NCBI RefSeq assembly: GCF_026319325.1 | Contig: NZ_JAPDMU010000004.1 | Coordinates: 1 to 64,000 of the forward strand | Source: Methylophaga sp. OBS3 | GTDB taxonomy: Bacteria; Pseudomonadota; Gammaproteobacteria; Nitrosococcales; Methylophagaceae | Length of the DNA stretch: 64,000 nt | Direction: 5' to 3' | In this document: in pieces, positions 21,390 through 31,271 of the stretch | Layout of the letters: every line of letters starts with the position of its first letter | Position numbering within the stretch: position 1 is the stretch's first letter | Notes under the pieces: generated by a model | Database searches by the model: none | What the model saw: only the letters and a program-made list of their open reading frames with translations | What the model was told of the DNA's origin: nothing | Position numbers and translations under genes: made by a program

Positions 21390-22078
21390 CGGATACGCTT
21401 ATCCAAAGCTGATAAGGTGAAGTTCAAAACAAAAGCAATCACCAGCAGTACAACGCCCAGCGCAAGGGCTAACTCAAACTCACCTTTGCTGGTTTCTAAA
21501 GCGATGGCTGTCGTCATGGTGCGGGTATAGCCCTCAATATTACCGCCTAACATCATGGCAGCCCCGACTTCGCCAATCGCACGACCAAAACCCGTGATAA
21601 TGGCAATCACGATAGCTAGCCGAACAGTCCGAATGATTTGGAAAGTTTGCTGGCGGCGATCTGCGCCAAGACTTTTTAAGGTCGGTAACAAACGCGGGTC
21701 AGCACTTTTCACCGCAGTAATGCTGAGGTTCATCATGATCGGAAAAATCAAAATGGCCTGAGCCAAGATGATTGCTGTCGGGGTATAGAGTAGTCCCCAA
21801 CTACCGAGAGGGCCCATGCGGCTGAGTAATCCATACAGTAATAAGCCAATCACAACCGTTGGCATGGCCATTAATGTATTTAAGAGATGCTGGAGACCGT
21901 TTTTACCGAGAAATGATGAGACTGCCATCAACACCCCAGCAGGTACGGCGAATATCGCTGCAATCAGTGAAGCGACTACGGAAATCGCCACTGAGGTAAT
22001 GATGATTTGCCAAACAGCGGCATCCAACTGCAATAGCAGTTGTAATGCTGCCATTAAAGAGTCTGCAAAATACTGCAT
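21386..22078 (-). CDS. ABC transporter permease, tungstate (TupB)-like
   Basis: 230 residues with about five to six membrane helices. The EAA-loop region reads LPTLKSLGADRRQQ and GFGRAIGEVGAAMMLGGNI, strongly resembling TupB/ModB permeases. The stop overlaps the ATPase start by four bases. Substrate assignment to tungstate is by similarity of this GEVGAAMMLGGN signature. Confidence 0.85.
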   Translation of the reverse strand: MQYFADSLMAALQLLLQLDAAVWQIIITSVAISVVASLIAAIFAVPAGVLMAVSSFLGKNGLQHLLNTLMAMPTVVIGLLLYGLLSRMGPLGSWGLLYTPTAIILAQAILIFPIMMNLSITAVKSADPRLLPTLKSLGADRRQQTFQIIRTVRLAIVIAIITGFGRAIGEVGAAMMLGGNIEGYTRTMTTAIALETSKGEFELALALGVVLLVIAFVLNFTLSALDKRIR

Positions 22079-22097
22079 GAAAGAACTGGCTAAAAGG

Positions 22098-22952
22098 CTA
22101 GTCTTCGATTAAGCCTAAGCGCTCACAAACAGTTAATACCGGTTCGGATTTATTCATGCTGTAGAAGTGCAATCCCGGTACTTCAATTTCTAATAATTGT
22201 TCTGTGAAATCGGTTAAGAAGTCCGTAGTGAAAGCCTGCATCGATGGAATGTCATCGTAATAAGCTTCCAGCTGTTTACGTAACCAGCGTGGAATTTCGG
22301 CGCCACAGCCTGCGGAAAAACGCGCTAATTGTGCGTAATTATTAATCGGCATGATGCCCGGAATGATCGGAATATCAATACCTGATTGCATACAACGGTC
22401 GGCAAAGTACAAATACGCATCGATATTGTAAAAATACTGCGTAATAGCACTGTCAGCGCCGGCATCTACTTTGCGTTTAAAGTTTTCAAAGTCACTGTTG
22501 GCATCTTGTGCCTGTGGATGAACTTCAGGATAAGCGGCAACTTCAATAGTGAAGTGATCACCCGTTTCCGCGCGAATAAATTCGACTAACTCATTGGCAT
22601 AACGAAAATCGCCTGGATCACGCATACCGGATGGCAAGTCACCGCGTAAGGCGACGAGGCGCGAAATATTATTATCGCGATAGGTTTGCAAAATACTGCT
22701 AATGCGCTCTTTGGATGAACCAACACACGATAAGTGTGGTGCGGCATCAATGCCTGTTTCAGCAGCACGTTGTTGAATAGCGACGACAGCATCAAGCGTA
22801 TTGTCTTGCGTAGAACCACCAGCACCAAACGTGACCGAATAAAAAGCCGGATTAAGTGCTGCTAGGTCATCTTGAACCATTTGCAGGTTGCTAACGCCTT
22901 TTTCCGTTTTGGGTGGAAAAAACTCGCAGCTAATAACAGGTGATGTCGCCAT
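22098..22952 (-). CDS. metF: Methylenetetrahydrofolate reductase
   Basis: 284 residues. This FAD enzyme reduces 5,10-methylene-THF to 5-methyl-THF for methionine synthesis. The N-terminus ISCEFFPPKTEKG holds the catalytic glutamate, and SVTFGAGGSTQ and ALRGDLPSG are family signatures. Third gene of the metK-ahcY-metF set, but a hairpin with a T-run lies between ahcY and metF, so its expression may be reduced relative to ahcY. Confidence 0.96.
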   Translation of the reverse strand: MATSPVISCEFFPPKTEKGVSNLQMVQDDLAALNPAFYSVTFGAGGSTQDNTLDAVVAIQQRAAETGIDAAPHLSCVGSSKERISSILQTYRDNNISRLVALRGDLPSGMRDPGDFRYANELVEFIRAETGDHFTIEVAAYPEVHPQAQDANSDFENFKRKVDAGADSAITQYFYNIDAYLYFADRCMQSGIDIPIIPGIMPINNYAQLARFSAGCGAEIPRWLRKQLEAYYDDIPSMQAFTTDFLTDFTEQLLEIEVPGLHFYSMNKSEPVLTVCERLGLIED

Positions 22953-22973
22953 AAGGTTTACTTCTCTACAAAG

Positions 22974-23003
22974 AAAAAGGGCTAACCGAAAGTTAGCCCT
23001 TTT
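22974..23003 (-). terminator. Terminator or attenuator between ahcY and metF
   Basis: Stem GGGCTAAC / GTTAGCCC with a CGAAA loop, T-run on both strands (AAAAA at 22974-22978, TTTT at 23000-23003). It closes ahcY seven bases past its stop codon. Confidence 0.85.
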
Positions 23004-23009
23004 CCGGTT

Positions 23010-24320
23010 TTAGTAACGGTAATGATCAGGTTTATATGGGCCGTCTTTTTCTAGTCCCAGATATTTTGCCTGATCTGCAGTCATTTCGGTTAATTGTGCA
23101 CCGATACGACTTAAATGCAGACGCGCTACTTTTTCATCTAAATGTTTTGGTAAGACGTAAACTTTGTTTTCGTAGTTTTGGTGGTTATGCCATAACTCGA
23201 TTTGCGCCATTACTTGGTTTGTAAATGAGGCTGACATCACAAAGCTTGGATGGCCAGTTGCACAACCCAAGTTAACCAAACGACCTTCAGCTAACAGAAT
23301 AATACGTTTGCCATCAGGGAAAATGACATGATCAACCTGAGGTTTGATATTTTCCCATTCGTATTTACGCAGAGATGCAACGTCAATTTCGTTATCAAAG
23401 TGACCGATATTACAAACGATGGCTTCGTTTTTCATCGCAGCCATATGGTCATGATTGATGACATTGATGTTGCCGGTTGCCGTTACAAAAATATCGGCTC
23501 TATCAGCAACTTCATCCATCGTAACAATGCGGTAACCTTCCATTGCTGCTTGTAGCGCGCAAATTGGATCAATTTCAGTCACCATGACTGTTGCGCCCAT
23601 GCCGCGGAATGCTTGAGCACAGCCCTTACCAACGTCGCCGTAACCCAACACCACACAGATTTTACCGGCGACCATCACGTCAGTGGCACGCTTGATACCG
23701 TCTAACAATGATTCGCGGCAGCCATAAAGGTTGTCGAATTTTGATTTAGTCACTGAATCGTTAACGTTGATTGCAGGGACTTTCAAAGAACCTTCACGCA
23801 TCATTTCATAAAGACGGTGAACACCAGTGGTGGTTTCTTCTGACAGACCACGCACATCAGCTAATAACTCAGGGTAGTCGGTGTGCATTAACATCGTTAA
23901 GTCACCGCCATCATCCAAAATCATATTTGGACGCCAGCCATCTGGTCCTAAAATTGTCTGACGGATACACCAAACAGCTTCTTCTTCGGTTTCGCCTTTC
24001 CAAGCAAAAACGGGAATACCTTGGTCGGCAATAGCCGCCGCAGCATGGTCTTGGGTTGAGAAGATGTTGCATGATGACCAGCGAACTTCTGCACCTAATT
24101 CAACCAGCGTTTCGATAAGAACGGCTGTTTGAATGGTCATATGTAAACAGCCAGCGATACGCGCACCTTTTAATGGTGCTTTGCCGGCATATTCTTCACG
24201 TAATGCCATCAATCCAGGCATTTCGCTTTCTGCGATTTTAATTTCTTGATGACCCCATTTCGCCAAATTGATATCGGCGACTTTGTAGTCAGGCACTAAG
24301 TTTTCTACGACTGATTCCAT
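23010..24320 (-). CDS. ahcY: Adenosylhomocysteinase
   Basis: 436 residues. It hydrolyses S-adenosylhomocysteine to adenosine and homocysteine with tightly bound NAD. Visible signatures are [15 protein letters not shown], the NAD Rossmann motif [27 protein letters not shown] and the C-terminal KPDHYRY. It removes the product of methylation reactions and feeds homocysteine back toward methionine. Placed 17 bases after metK, downstream of an SAH riboswitch. Confidence 0.98.
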   Translation of the reverse strand: MESVVENLVPDYKVADINLAKWGHQEIKIAESEMPGLMALREEYAGKAPLKGARIAGCLHMTIQTAVLIETLVELGAEVRWSSCNIFSTQDHAAAAIADQGIPVFAWKGETEEEAVWCIRQTILGPDGWRPNMILDDGGDLTMLMHTDYPELLADVRGLSEETTTGVHRLYEMMREGSLKVPAINVNDSVTKSKFDNLYGCRESLLDGIKRATDVMVAGKICVVLGYGDVGKGCAQAFRGMGATVMVTEIDPICALQAAMEGYRIVTMDEVADRADIFVTATGNINVINHDHMAAMKNEAIVCNIGHFDNEIDVASLRKYEWENIKPQVDHVIFPDGKRIILLAEGRLVNLGCATGHPSFVMSASFTNQVMAQIELWHNHQNYENKVYVLPKHLDEKVARLHLSRIGAQLTEMTADQAKYLGLEKDGPYKPDHYRY

Positions 24321-24337
24321 GATAAAAAATCCTGTAA

Positions 24338-25501
24338 TTATTTGAGGCCAGCAGCGTCACGAAGGACGGGGGCCAGATCGGTGTTTTCCCAACTAAAGCC
24401 AAGTTCTTCACGGCCAAAGTGACCATAGGCAGCAGTTTGTTTATAAATGGGTTTAACCAAATCAAGCATTTTGATAAGGCCAACTGGGCGAAGGTCAAAG
24501 TGTTCACGAACCAGTTCGACCAGACGGGCTTCACTGACTTTGCCTGTACCAAAGGTATCAACACTGATCGAGGTTGGTTCGGCAACACCAATGGCATACG
24601 ACACTTGAATCTCACAACGATCAGCAAGGCCAGCAGCAACAATATTTTTGGCAACATAACGACCAGCATATGCTGCACTACGATCGACTTTTGATGGATC
24701 TTTACCTGAGAAAGCACCACCACCGTGACGTGCCATACCGCCGTAGGTATCAACAATGATTTTACGACCAGTCAAACCACAGTCACCGACAGGGCCGCCG
24801 ATAATAAACTGACCAGTTGGGTTGATATGAAAACGGGTTTTTGATGATAACCACTCAGCCGGTAAAACGGGCTTGATGATGTGTTCCATGACGGCTTCAT
24901 GCAGATCACTTTGTGTTACATCCGGGTTATGTTGGGTAGATAAGACAACTGCATCAACGCCAACCGGTTTACCGTCTTCGTAAATAAACGTGACTTGGCT
25001 TTTCGCATCAGGGCGCAGCCATGATAGCTCGCCTGATTTACGCACTTCAGCCTGACGTTTAACCAAACGGTGTGCGTAGGTAATTGGTGCTGGCATCAAA
25101 ACATCCGTTTCACTGCTGGCATAACCAAACATTAAACCTTGGTCACCGGCGCCTTGCTCTTCTTCGCTGCCACGATCTACACCCATGTTGATATCAGGCG
25201 ACTGTTTACCGATGACTGACATCACACCGCAAGTTTGGCCATCAAAGCCGACATCTGAACTGGTGTAACCGATATCACAAATGGTATCTCGAACGATTTG
25301 TTCAAGGTCGACCCAAGCCGTTGTACTGATTTCACCAGCAACAATTGCGACACCGGTTTTGATCAGCGTTTCGCATGCAACGCGAGCAGCAGGATCCTGT
25401 TCGATAATAGCGTCGAGCACGGCATCGGAGATTTGATCAGCGACTTTATCTGGATGACCTTCTGAAACAGATTCAGAGGTAAAAAGATAAGCACTACTCA
25501 T
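24338..25501 (-). CDS. metK: S-adenosylmethionine synthetase
   Basis: Makes SAM from methionine and ATP; 387 residues from the ATG at 25501. This start ([19 protein letters not shown]) fits the family and has GAGG nine bases upstream; an ATG five codons earlier would put that ribosome site inside the gene. [12 protein letters not shown] and [16 protein letters not shown] are the two MetK signatures. First gene of metK-ahcY-metF, preceded by a riboswitch. Confidence 0.97.
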   Translation of the reverse strand: MSSAYLFTSESVSEGHPDKVADQISDAVLDAIIEQDPAARVACETLIKTGVAIVAGEISTTAWVDLEQIVRDTICDIGYTSSDVGFDGQTCGVMSVIGKQSPDINMGVDRGSEEEQGAGDQGLMFGYASSETDVLMPAPITYAHRLVKRQAEVRKSGELSWLRPDAKSQVTFIYEDGKPVGVDAVVLSTQHNPDVTQSDLHEAVMEHIIKPVLPAEWLSSKTRFHINPTGQFIIGGPVGDCGLTGRKIIVDTYGGMARHGGGAFSGKDPSKVDRSAAYAGRYVAKNIVAAGLADRCEIQVSYAIGVAEPTSISVDTFGTGKVSEARLVELVREHFDLRPVGLIKMLDLVKPIYKQTAAYGHFGREELGFSWENTDLAPVLRDAAGLK

Positions 25502-25595
25502 AGACTGCATCCTCATTAGATAATGTAGGTACAGATAGACGGACTAGGAGAAAAGTTCAGCAACCTTGTCCATTACTATCAGTGACCTGTTAATA

Positions 25596-25668
25596 ATGAA
25601 CGCGGTTTAAAGATTTTAGTGGGTAAGCCTAGCAGAGTAATCTCTGTCGCAGCGTTCCTTACCCGAGT
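25596..25668 (-). promoter_or_regulatory. SAH riboswitch upstream of metK-ahcY
   Basis: Reading the minus strand: P1 GGGTAA pairs with TTACCC (25664-25659 with 25626-25621). The conserved core AGGAACGCTGCGAC comes next, then a P2 hairpin CAGAG/CTCTG, the AGGCTTACCC return strand, and a downstream GCGTTC (25603-25598) that can pair with GAACGC of the core as the pseudoknot. This order and the core bases match the SAH riboswitch class, which switches ahcY-type genes on when SAH accumulates. A TATTAT -10 candidate lies at 25682-25677, giving a start just before P1. The expression platform is not clear. Confidence 0.85.
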
Positions 25669-25712
25669 GATACATGATAATAGAAAGCCCAAAAAAAACA
25701 AGTTGAGCGGGC

Positions 25713-26408
25713 CTAATCAAGCATTAGTTGCTGGCCATATTGTTTTAGCCAATCTCGGTGCTGACGGTAGTTGGGTTCGTGCGTTGCAACTAATTGCCAA
25801 AAGGCGGGGCTATGATTCATATGGCGAAGATGGCAAAGCTCGTGAATGATCACATAATCAACCACTTCCGCTGGTGCTTGAATTAAAAGCCAATTGAGTT
25901 GTACTTCACCTCGACTATTGCAACTTCCCCAACGTGCTTTATACCGACGAAGACGAATCGCTTTTGGGGTTAACCCTGTTGCAGTTGCTAATTTTTGGCA
26001 GCGATTCGGCAAATAGTCTTCAGCTAATTGTCGATAGCCTTTTAGAAAAGCATTTTTAATCTCAGCTTCTGTTGCGTCATTCGGCAGTTTGAGAGAAAAC
26101 TGCTGTGTATCAAACATCAACTGACGGCGCTGCGATACGTTTAGATTCAACTGGATTGGATAGTCTTGGCCTAGGTATGGTTGATGACTACTCACTAAAA
26201 ATTGGCGTTGGGATATTGCTGGCAGTGCGTTAAGTTTTGCTTGTAACCAAGCTTGCTGGCGGGTCGCAAATTGTTTTCCAAGCCATAGTGGCGCGCGCTT
26301 TGGCATGAGTAACGATACTTGGCCTGCACGCACTTGTAATGCCATCGTTTTGCGTCTACCACTGCGTTTCACCTTGATGGTGATGTCGTTAAGGGCAAAA
26401 CTACTCAT
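25713..26408 (-). CDS. YgjP-like zinc metallopeptidase (DUF45)
   Basis: 231 residues. The zinc motif HELCH lies in VIIHELCHLRHMNHSPAFW near residue 190, with the third ligand probably in the following segment. LRRYKARWGSCNSRGEVQLNW is the conserved block of the YgjP/DUF45 family. Cytoplasmic and without a signal peptide. Its physiological substrate is unknown. Upstream of the metK riboswitch on the same strand, but separated by it. Confidence 0.88.
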   Translation of the reverse strand: MSSFALNDITIKVKRSGRRKTMALQVRAGQVSLLMPKRAPLWLGKQFATRQQAWLQAKLNALPAISQRQFLVSSHQPYLGQDYPIQLNLNVSQRRQLMFDTQQFSLKLPNDATEAEIKNAFLKGYRQLAEDYLPNRCQKLATATGLTPKAIRLRRYKARWGSCNSRGEVQLNWLLIQAPAEVVDYVIIHELCHLRHMNHSPAFWQLVATHEPNYRQHRDWLKQYGQQLMLD

Positions 26409-26494
26409 GTTGAAATTAGGCCAAAAAGATCCATGCGGGCATTTTACCCGCTGATTTGCGAAAATAGCCGATTAACTTTTAAGAAAACTTGCTT

Positions 26495-27472
26495 GTGAAC
26501 GCTGAATTAACTTTTGCACACCGATTATCCGTAGCGCCCATGCTGGATTGGACCGACCGTGATTTTCGCTATCTTTGTCGTTTGTTGTCGCGGCATACCT
26601 TGTTGTATACCGAAATGGTAACGACCGGTGCTTTATTGCATGGCGATACGCAGCGATTTTTAGACCATGATGCGGCAGAGTATCCATTGGCTTTGCAATT
26701 GGGTGGCTGTGAACCCAAAGATTTGGCGGCTTGTGCAAAATTAGCTGAAGATGCGGGTTATCAAGAAGTAAATCTTAACGTTGGTTGCCCGAGTGATCGT
26801 GTGCAAAATGGTCAGTTTGGTGCTTGCTTAATGGCGAGCCCAGATTTGGTCGCCGAGGGGGTGGCAGCGATGAAAGCGGCGGTCAATATCCCCGTCACCG
26901 TGAAAACGCGATTAGGTATTGATGAGCAAGATAGTTATGCATTTTTGCATCAGTTTGTGACAGCGATAGATAGCGCGGATGCGGATGCCTTAATTTTACA
27001 TGCACGTAAGGCATGGCTTCAGGGATTAAGTCCGAAGCAAAATCGTGATATTCCGCCATTGGATTATGACCGTGTGTATCAGATTAAGCAGGATTTCCCG
27101 AGTCTTCATGTCGATATTAATGGCGGTATTCATACACTCGATGAAGCTGAGGAACATTTAGTGCATATCAATGGCGTGATGATTGGCCGCGCTATTTATC
27201 ACCAGCCTTATTTATTGGCTGAGGCCGATAAACGCCTTTTTGCTGATGAGCATGCTGTCCTGTCAGAGCATGAGATTGTTGAACAAATGTTGCCGTATAT
27301 TGAGCAACGAATGCGTGAGGGACGACCTTTAAAATCTATTACGCGTCATATGTTGGGGATGTTTCAGGGTAAGCCCGGTGCGCGCCGTTGGCGCCGCTAC
27401 TTAAGCGAAAACGCCCATCTCAAAGGTGCTGATACGGACGTTATTCGCCAAGCGCTCAAGCTATTGGTCTAA
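26495..27472 (+). CDS. dusA: tRNA-dihydrouridine synthase A
   Basis: An FMN enzyme that reduces uridines 20/20a in the tRNA D-loop. The barrel begins SVAPMLDWTDRDFRYLCRL. The catalytic cysteine is in NLNVGCPSDRVQNGQFGACL (about residue 98), and the RRYLSENAH tail is typical of DusA. About 325 residues, as in E. coli. The start is a GTG at 26495 or a TTG two codons earlier (26489); no ATG fits and the ribosome site is weak. Converges with yadH three bases after its stop. Confidence 0.95.
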   Translation: MNAELTFAHRLSVAPMLDWTDRDFRYLCRLLSRHTLLYTEMVTTGALLHGDTQRFLDHDAAEYPLALQLGGCEPKDLAACAKLAEDAGYQEVNLNVGCPSDRVQNGQFGACLMASPDLVAEGVAAMKAAVNIPVTVKTRLGIDEQDSYAFLHQFVTAIDSADADALILHARKAWLQGLSPKQNRDIPPLDYDRVYQIKQDFPSLHVDINGGIHTLDEAEEHLVHINGVMIGRAIYHQPYLLAEADKRLFADEHAVLSEHEIVEQMLPYIEQRMREGRPLKSITRHMLGMFQGKPGARRWRRYLSENAHLKGADTDVIRQALKLLV

Positions 27473-27475
27473 AGT

Positions 27476-28258
27476 TTAATTACGCAGGCCAGTGCCTTTA
27501 TTTAATAAATGTAGTGCATAAATGGTCAGTGCGACAATAAATAACAGAATGATGCCAAAAGCTGTGAATACTGAGACATCTGAAATGCCCAATAATCCAT
27601 AACGGAATGCATTTACCATATAAAGTACGGGGTTTAGCATCGATACTTTTTGCCAAAACTCTGGCAGTAAAGAAATCGAATAAAACACACCACCCAAATA
27701 GGTAAGCGGCGTCAGAATAAAAGTCGGGATAATCGATATTTCATCAAAGCTACGTGCATATACCGCGTTGATAAAACCACCCAAAGCAAACAGCACGGCG
27801 CTTAACAACACCATGGTTAACGTTATCCAATAATGTTGAATGGTGAGGTTAGTGAAAAAGAGCGCTACAACAGAAACAATCAAACCAATACATAAACCTC
27901 GCGCCGTACCGCCAGCCACATAACCAGCCAAGATTAGATAATTTGGCACAGGGGCGACAATGAGCTCTTCAATATGACTTTGAAATTTGGCGCTAAAAAA
28001 AGATGAGGCGACATTGGCATAAGCGTTGTTGATGATTGCCATCATAATCACGCCAGGCGCAATGTATTCCATATAGGTAAAACCATCCATTTCGCCAATA
28101 CGACTGCCAATGAGGCTGCCGAAAATGATGAAATACAATGTCATTGTAATCGCCGGTGGTAATAGGGTTTGTGCCCAGATCCTTAAAAAACGACGCACTT
28201 CACGAGTCAAAATGGTTTGGAATGCAATCCAATGCTGATAGTGACGAGCAGGGCGCAT
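27476..28258 (-). CDS. yadH: ABC-2 type permease, YadH-like
   Basis: 260 residues with six membrane helices. PRVYMEYIAPG-like early segments and FILTPLTYLGGVFYSISLLP near the end match the ABC-2 permease family and YadH in particular. Pairs with the ATPase gene whose stop it overlaps by one base. Exported substrate unknown. Confidence 0.9.
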   Translation of the reverse strand: MRPARHYQHWIAFQTILTREVRRFLRIWAQTLLPPAITMTLYFIIFGSLIGSRIGEMDGFTYMEYIAPGVIMMAIINNAYANVASSFFSAKFQSHIEELIVAPVPNYLILAGYVAGGTARGLCIGLIVSVVALFFTNLTIQHYWITLTMVLLSAVLFALGGFINAVYARSFDEISIIPTFILTPLTYLGGVFYSISLLPEFWQKVSMLNPVLYMVNAFRYGLLGISDVSVFTAFGIILLFIVALTIYALHLLNKGTGLRN

Positions 28259-29178
28259 TAATGATTCTCCGATGGTTCAACCAATTTCAAGAATAACTCC
28301 TCTAATCGGTTAACTTTATTTTTCATACTGGCGATTTGAACACCACGTTCGGTGAGGACCTGAAATAGACCATTCAGGCTTTCGCTACGATTCAGTTCTA
28401 CTTCGATGGTGGTGCTATCAATCTGTTGATGCTCAATACCAGCAAGCAAACTGCTGTCAGTAAGAGGTGTTTGCAGATCTAAAACAAAAGTTTCTTTATC
28501 AAGACGGTTTAACAACGATTTCATGTCGGTGTTTTCGACAATACGGCCTTTATCGATGATGGCAATATTGCGGCATAGGTTTTCTGCTTCTTCAAGATAG
28601 TGAGTTGTCAGAATAATGGTCGTACCTTGTTGATTAATATCACGCAAAAACGTCCACATAGAACGGCGTAACTCAATATCCACACCCGCAGTGGGCTCAT
28701 CCAGAATTAATAATTTAGGGTTATGGACCAGTGCACGCGCAATCATCAAACGACGCTTCATACCCCCTGATAAAGCGCGAGAAGGGGTGCTGCGTTTATC
28801 CCAAAGACCTAATTGCTTAAGTAGAGCATCAGCGCGTGGCTCGGCTTCTTTGGTCGACATACCGTAGTAACCAGCTTGGGTCAGCAGAATATGTTTAACC
28901 TGTTCAAAACCATTGAAATTAAATTCTTGTGGTACAAGGCCAATGTAACTTTTTGCCAGCTCGGTATCGGTATCGAGATCGGCATCGAAAATATGGACTT
29001 TGCCTGCGCTCTTGGTCACCAATGAGGTTACAACACCAATCGTTGTCGATTTGCCGGCACCATTTGGTCCGAGCAGAGCAAAAAAGTCACCTTGTTCGAC
29101 ACTGAGATTGATATCTTTGAGGGCTTCTAGCCCGTTTCCATAGGTCTTGTTCAGATTTTTGATCGTGAGTGCTGTCAA
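28258..29178 (-). CDS. yadG: ABC transporter ATPase, YadG-like
   Basis: About 306 residues, close to E. coli YadG, with Walker A GPNGAGKST, signature LSGGMKRRL and Walker B KLLILDEPTAGVDIELRRS. I place the start at a TTG (29178), giving MTALTIKNLNKTYGNG, which matches the family; an alternative TTG lies five codons upstream at 29193. No ATG is available. Forms an exporter with the following permease. Confidence 0.9.
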   Translation of the reverse strand: MTALTIKNLNKTYGNGLEALKDINLSVEQGDFFALLGPNGAGKSTTIGVVTSLVTKSAGKVHIFDADLDTDTELAKSYIGLVPQEFNFNGFEQVKHILLTQAGYYGMSTKEAEPRADALLKQLGLWDKRSTPSRALSGGMKRRLMIARALVHNPKLLILDEPTAGVDIELRRSMWTFLRDINQQGTTIILTTHYLEEAENLCRNIAIIDKGRIVENTDMKSLLNRLDKETFVLDLQTPLTDSSLLAGIEHQQIDSTTIEVELNRSESLNGLFQVLTERGVQIASMKNKVNRLEELFLKLVEPSENH

Positions 29179-29226
29179 AATTTTCAGTCCCAAGCAGAAT
29201 TAGGGGCGTTAGATTATCATGCCCAT

Positions 29227-29928
29227 ATGTCAGATGAAATTTTGCCGTCCGTAGTTCCCCCACAATCAGAAGATGAACTGATGCAGCGCTGTCAGCAAAT
29301 TGCTGGCCAAACACTGGGTCAGTTAGCTGCTCAGGCTGGCATTATCGTGCCAAATGATCTTCGTCGCCATAAAGGCTGGGTGGGAAACTTACTTGAAAAT
29401 CTACTGGGTGCCGATGCAGGCAATCATGCTGAGCCAGATTTTACTGGGCTTGGCATTGAGCTTAAAACTTTACCGCTGGCAGCCAATGGACTCCCCAAAG
29501 AATCTACATATGTTTGCACTGTGAGTATGACGGAAACTGGCGAGCTAAGTTGGCAGGATAGTTGGTTATGTCGAAAGCTTTCAAAAGTGTTGTGGTTACC
29601 GGTTGAAGCAGACAAACAAATTCCCCTAGCAGAGCGTTATGTCGGACAGGGGTTTATTTGGCAACCAGATGAAACGCAAACAGCACTGTTAAAACAAGAC
29701 TGGGAAGAGCTGATGGATGCCTTAGTGCTGCATGGACAAGCTGGACTTACAGCAAGACATGGGCAGGTATTACAAATTCGTCCCAAAGCGGCAAATAGCC
29801 GTGTGTTAGCGCAAGCAATTGCTGATGATGGTAGTGTAGAACTTCAGAATCCACGTGGCTTTTATTTACGCAGTGAGTTTACCGCTCAAATTTTGCAAGC
29901 TGATAAGGCTTGCCGTAGCCCTGCCTGA
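29227..29928 (+). CDS. mutH: DNA mismatch repair endonuclease MutH
   Basis: 233 residues. MutH nicks the unmethylated strand at hemimethylated GATC sites when activated by MutS-MutL. The catalytic D-E-K set is Asp71, Glu78 and Lys80 in PDFTGLGIELKTLPL, each one residue later than in E. coli. RHGQVLQIRPKAANS and PRGFYLRSEFTAQIL also match. Its presence implies Dam methylation in this organism. MutL is encoded at 47.6-49.2 kb. Confidence 0.96.
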   Translation: MSDEILPSVVPPQSEDELMQRCQQIAGQTLGQLAAQAGIIVPNDLRRHKGWVGNLLENLLGADAGNHAEPDFTGLGIELKTLPLAANGLPKESTYVCTVSMTETGELSWQDSWLCRKLSKVLWLPVEADKQIPLAERYVGQGFIWQPDETQTALLKQDWEELMDALVLHGQAGLTARHGQVLQIRPKAANSRVLAQAIADDGSVELQNPRGFYLRSEFTAQILQADKACRSPA

Positions 29929-29964
29929 AAAGGCAGAATGTGGGCAATGGAGAAGGAATCACCT

Positions 29965-31260
29965 GTGCCAAAACTCAATGCGCTTGTGGTAGATGCGTCT
30001 GCCGAATTTCGTGATAAAGCAAAAAATATCCTTGAATCTGCTGGGTTCAGCGTCGAACTAGCAGAAAACGGTCAGCAAGGTCTGGTATTGGCTAACGCCG
30101 CACGATTTCGCTTAGTTTGTTGCAGTGACGATCTGCCTGATATTGCGGGAAGCGAGTTTTGCGGCCAATTGCGAGCAATCAACGGCTATGACTTTGTTGC
30201 CGTTCTGGTGCTCACTGAGAATGACACGGCCCGCACTTTAAAGCAGGCCTTACTCGCTGGCGCTACCGATATTTTCAGTAAACATGATGCCAAAGAGCTG
30301 GAAACCTATGTTCAACGTTTGGCAGAACGTGAAACTCGACACTTGTCTGGTCGTGTGTTGTTTATTGAGGATTCAAGAGTTCTTCAAACCATCATTATCG
30401 ACTTGCTGACTGATATGGGCTTGGATGTGGATGCCTATACCTTTGCTGAGGAAGCTTGGGAGGCATTTAATGGTGGCGACTATGATTTGGTTATCACTGA
30501 CATCATGCTCGAAGGCTCAATGAGCGGTATTTCACTTGTCAGAAAAATCCGTCGCCTGCGTGAAGAATATGCCAATGTGCCTATCATCGCGACCTCTGGG
30601 TTTGACAATATTTCACGCAAAATTGAGTTATTTCATTTAGGCGTTAATGACTTTGTCTCCAAGCCTATTGTTCGTGAGGAACTTCGCCAACGGGTTTTTA
30701 ACCACATCACTAGCTATCAAAATGTACGTGAGCTACGTGCTCAGCAAAACTCTCTATACAGCTTGGCGATGTTGGATCAACTGACACAGCTATTTAACCG
30801 TCATGCTTTACGTGAGTTTGCCGGTAAATATTTCAGTGAGGCTTATCGTTTCAAACGAAACTTATCGATGGCTGTACTGGATCTGGATAATTTTCGAGCG
30901 CTCAATGATGAGTTTGGTCATGTCAAAGGTGATCAAGTGCTGGCGGAGCTTGGTAACTGGTTTAAGCGCCATGTCCGAGATGTCGACATGGTTGCACGTT
31001 GGGCTGGCGAAGAGTTTGTTATGTTGTTACCCGGCTGTGATGCCGCAGCAGCTGTCGGATTGATGGAGCGTATGCAGAAGCGTTTAACGCGCTTTAAACC
31101 AGCTAATTTAGATATCACTATCAGTGTTGGTGTGGCTGAACTACGTCATAAAGAACATGACACCTTAAATAGCTTATTTGAGATGGCTGATCGGGCGATG
31201 TATCAAGCCAAAATGGCAGGTAGGAATTGCGTTCGACATTACCAACCAGAAAACGATTAA
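29965..31260 (+). CDS. Response regulator with two receivers and a GGDEF domain
   Basis: Numbering from a possible ATG at 29938 (440 residues): receiver 1 at about 12-125, receiver 2 at about 138-255, GGDEF domain at about 275-435. I prefer the GTG at 29965 (PKLNALVVDAS) because GGAGAAGG lies upstream at a normal distance. Receiver 2 is complete (Glu144, Asp145, acceptor Asp188, Lys242). In receiver 1 the acceptor position aligns with Ser63. The cyclase site is AGEEF (356-360), preceded by an RDVD inhibitory site (347-350). Likely makes cyclic di-GMP under control of an unidentified kinase. Confidence 0.9.
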   Translation: MPKLNALVVDASAEFRDKAKNILESAGFSVELAENGQQGLVLANAARFRLVCCSDDLPDIAGSEFCGQLRAINGYDFVAVLVLTENDTARTLKQALLAGATDIFSKHDAKELETYVQRLAERETRHLSGRVLFIEDSRVLQTIIIDLLTDMGLDVDAYTFAEEAWEAFNGGDYDLVITDIMLEGSMSGISLVRKIRRLREEYANVPIIATSGFDNISRKIELFHLGVNDFVSKPIVREELRQRVFNHITSYQNVRELRAQQNSLYSLAMLDQLTQLFNRHALREFAGKYFSEAYRFKRNLSMAVLDLDNFRALNDEFGHVKGDQVLAELGNWFKRHVRDVDMVARWAGEEFVMLLPGCDAAAAVGLMERMQKRLTRFKPANLDITISVGVAELRHKEHDTLNSLFEMADRAMYQAKMAGRNCVRHYQPEND

Positions 31261-31271
31261 CAGACCGGTGG

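Noticed and set aside
25619-25849. 76-residue open frame on the plus strand
   Set aside because: It runs antisense across the SAH riboswitch and the end of the metallopeptidase gene; no family features.
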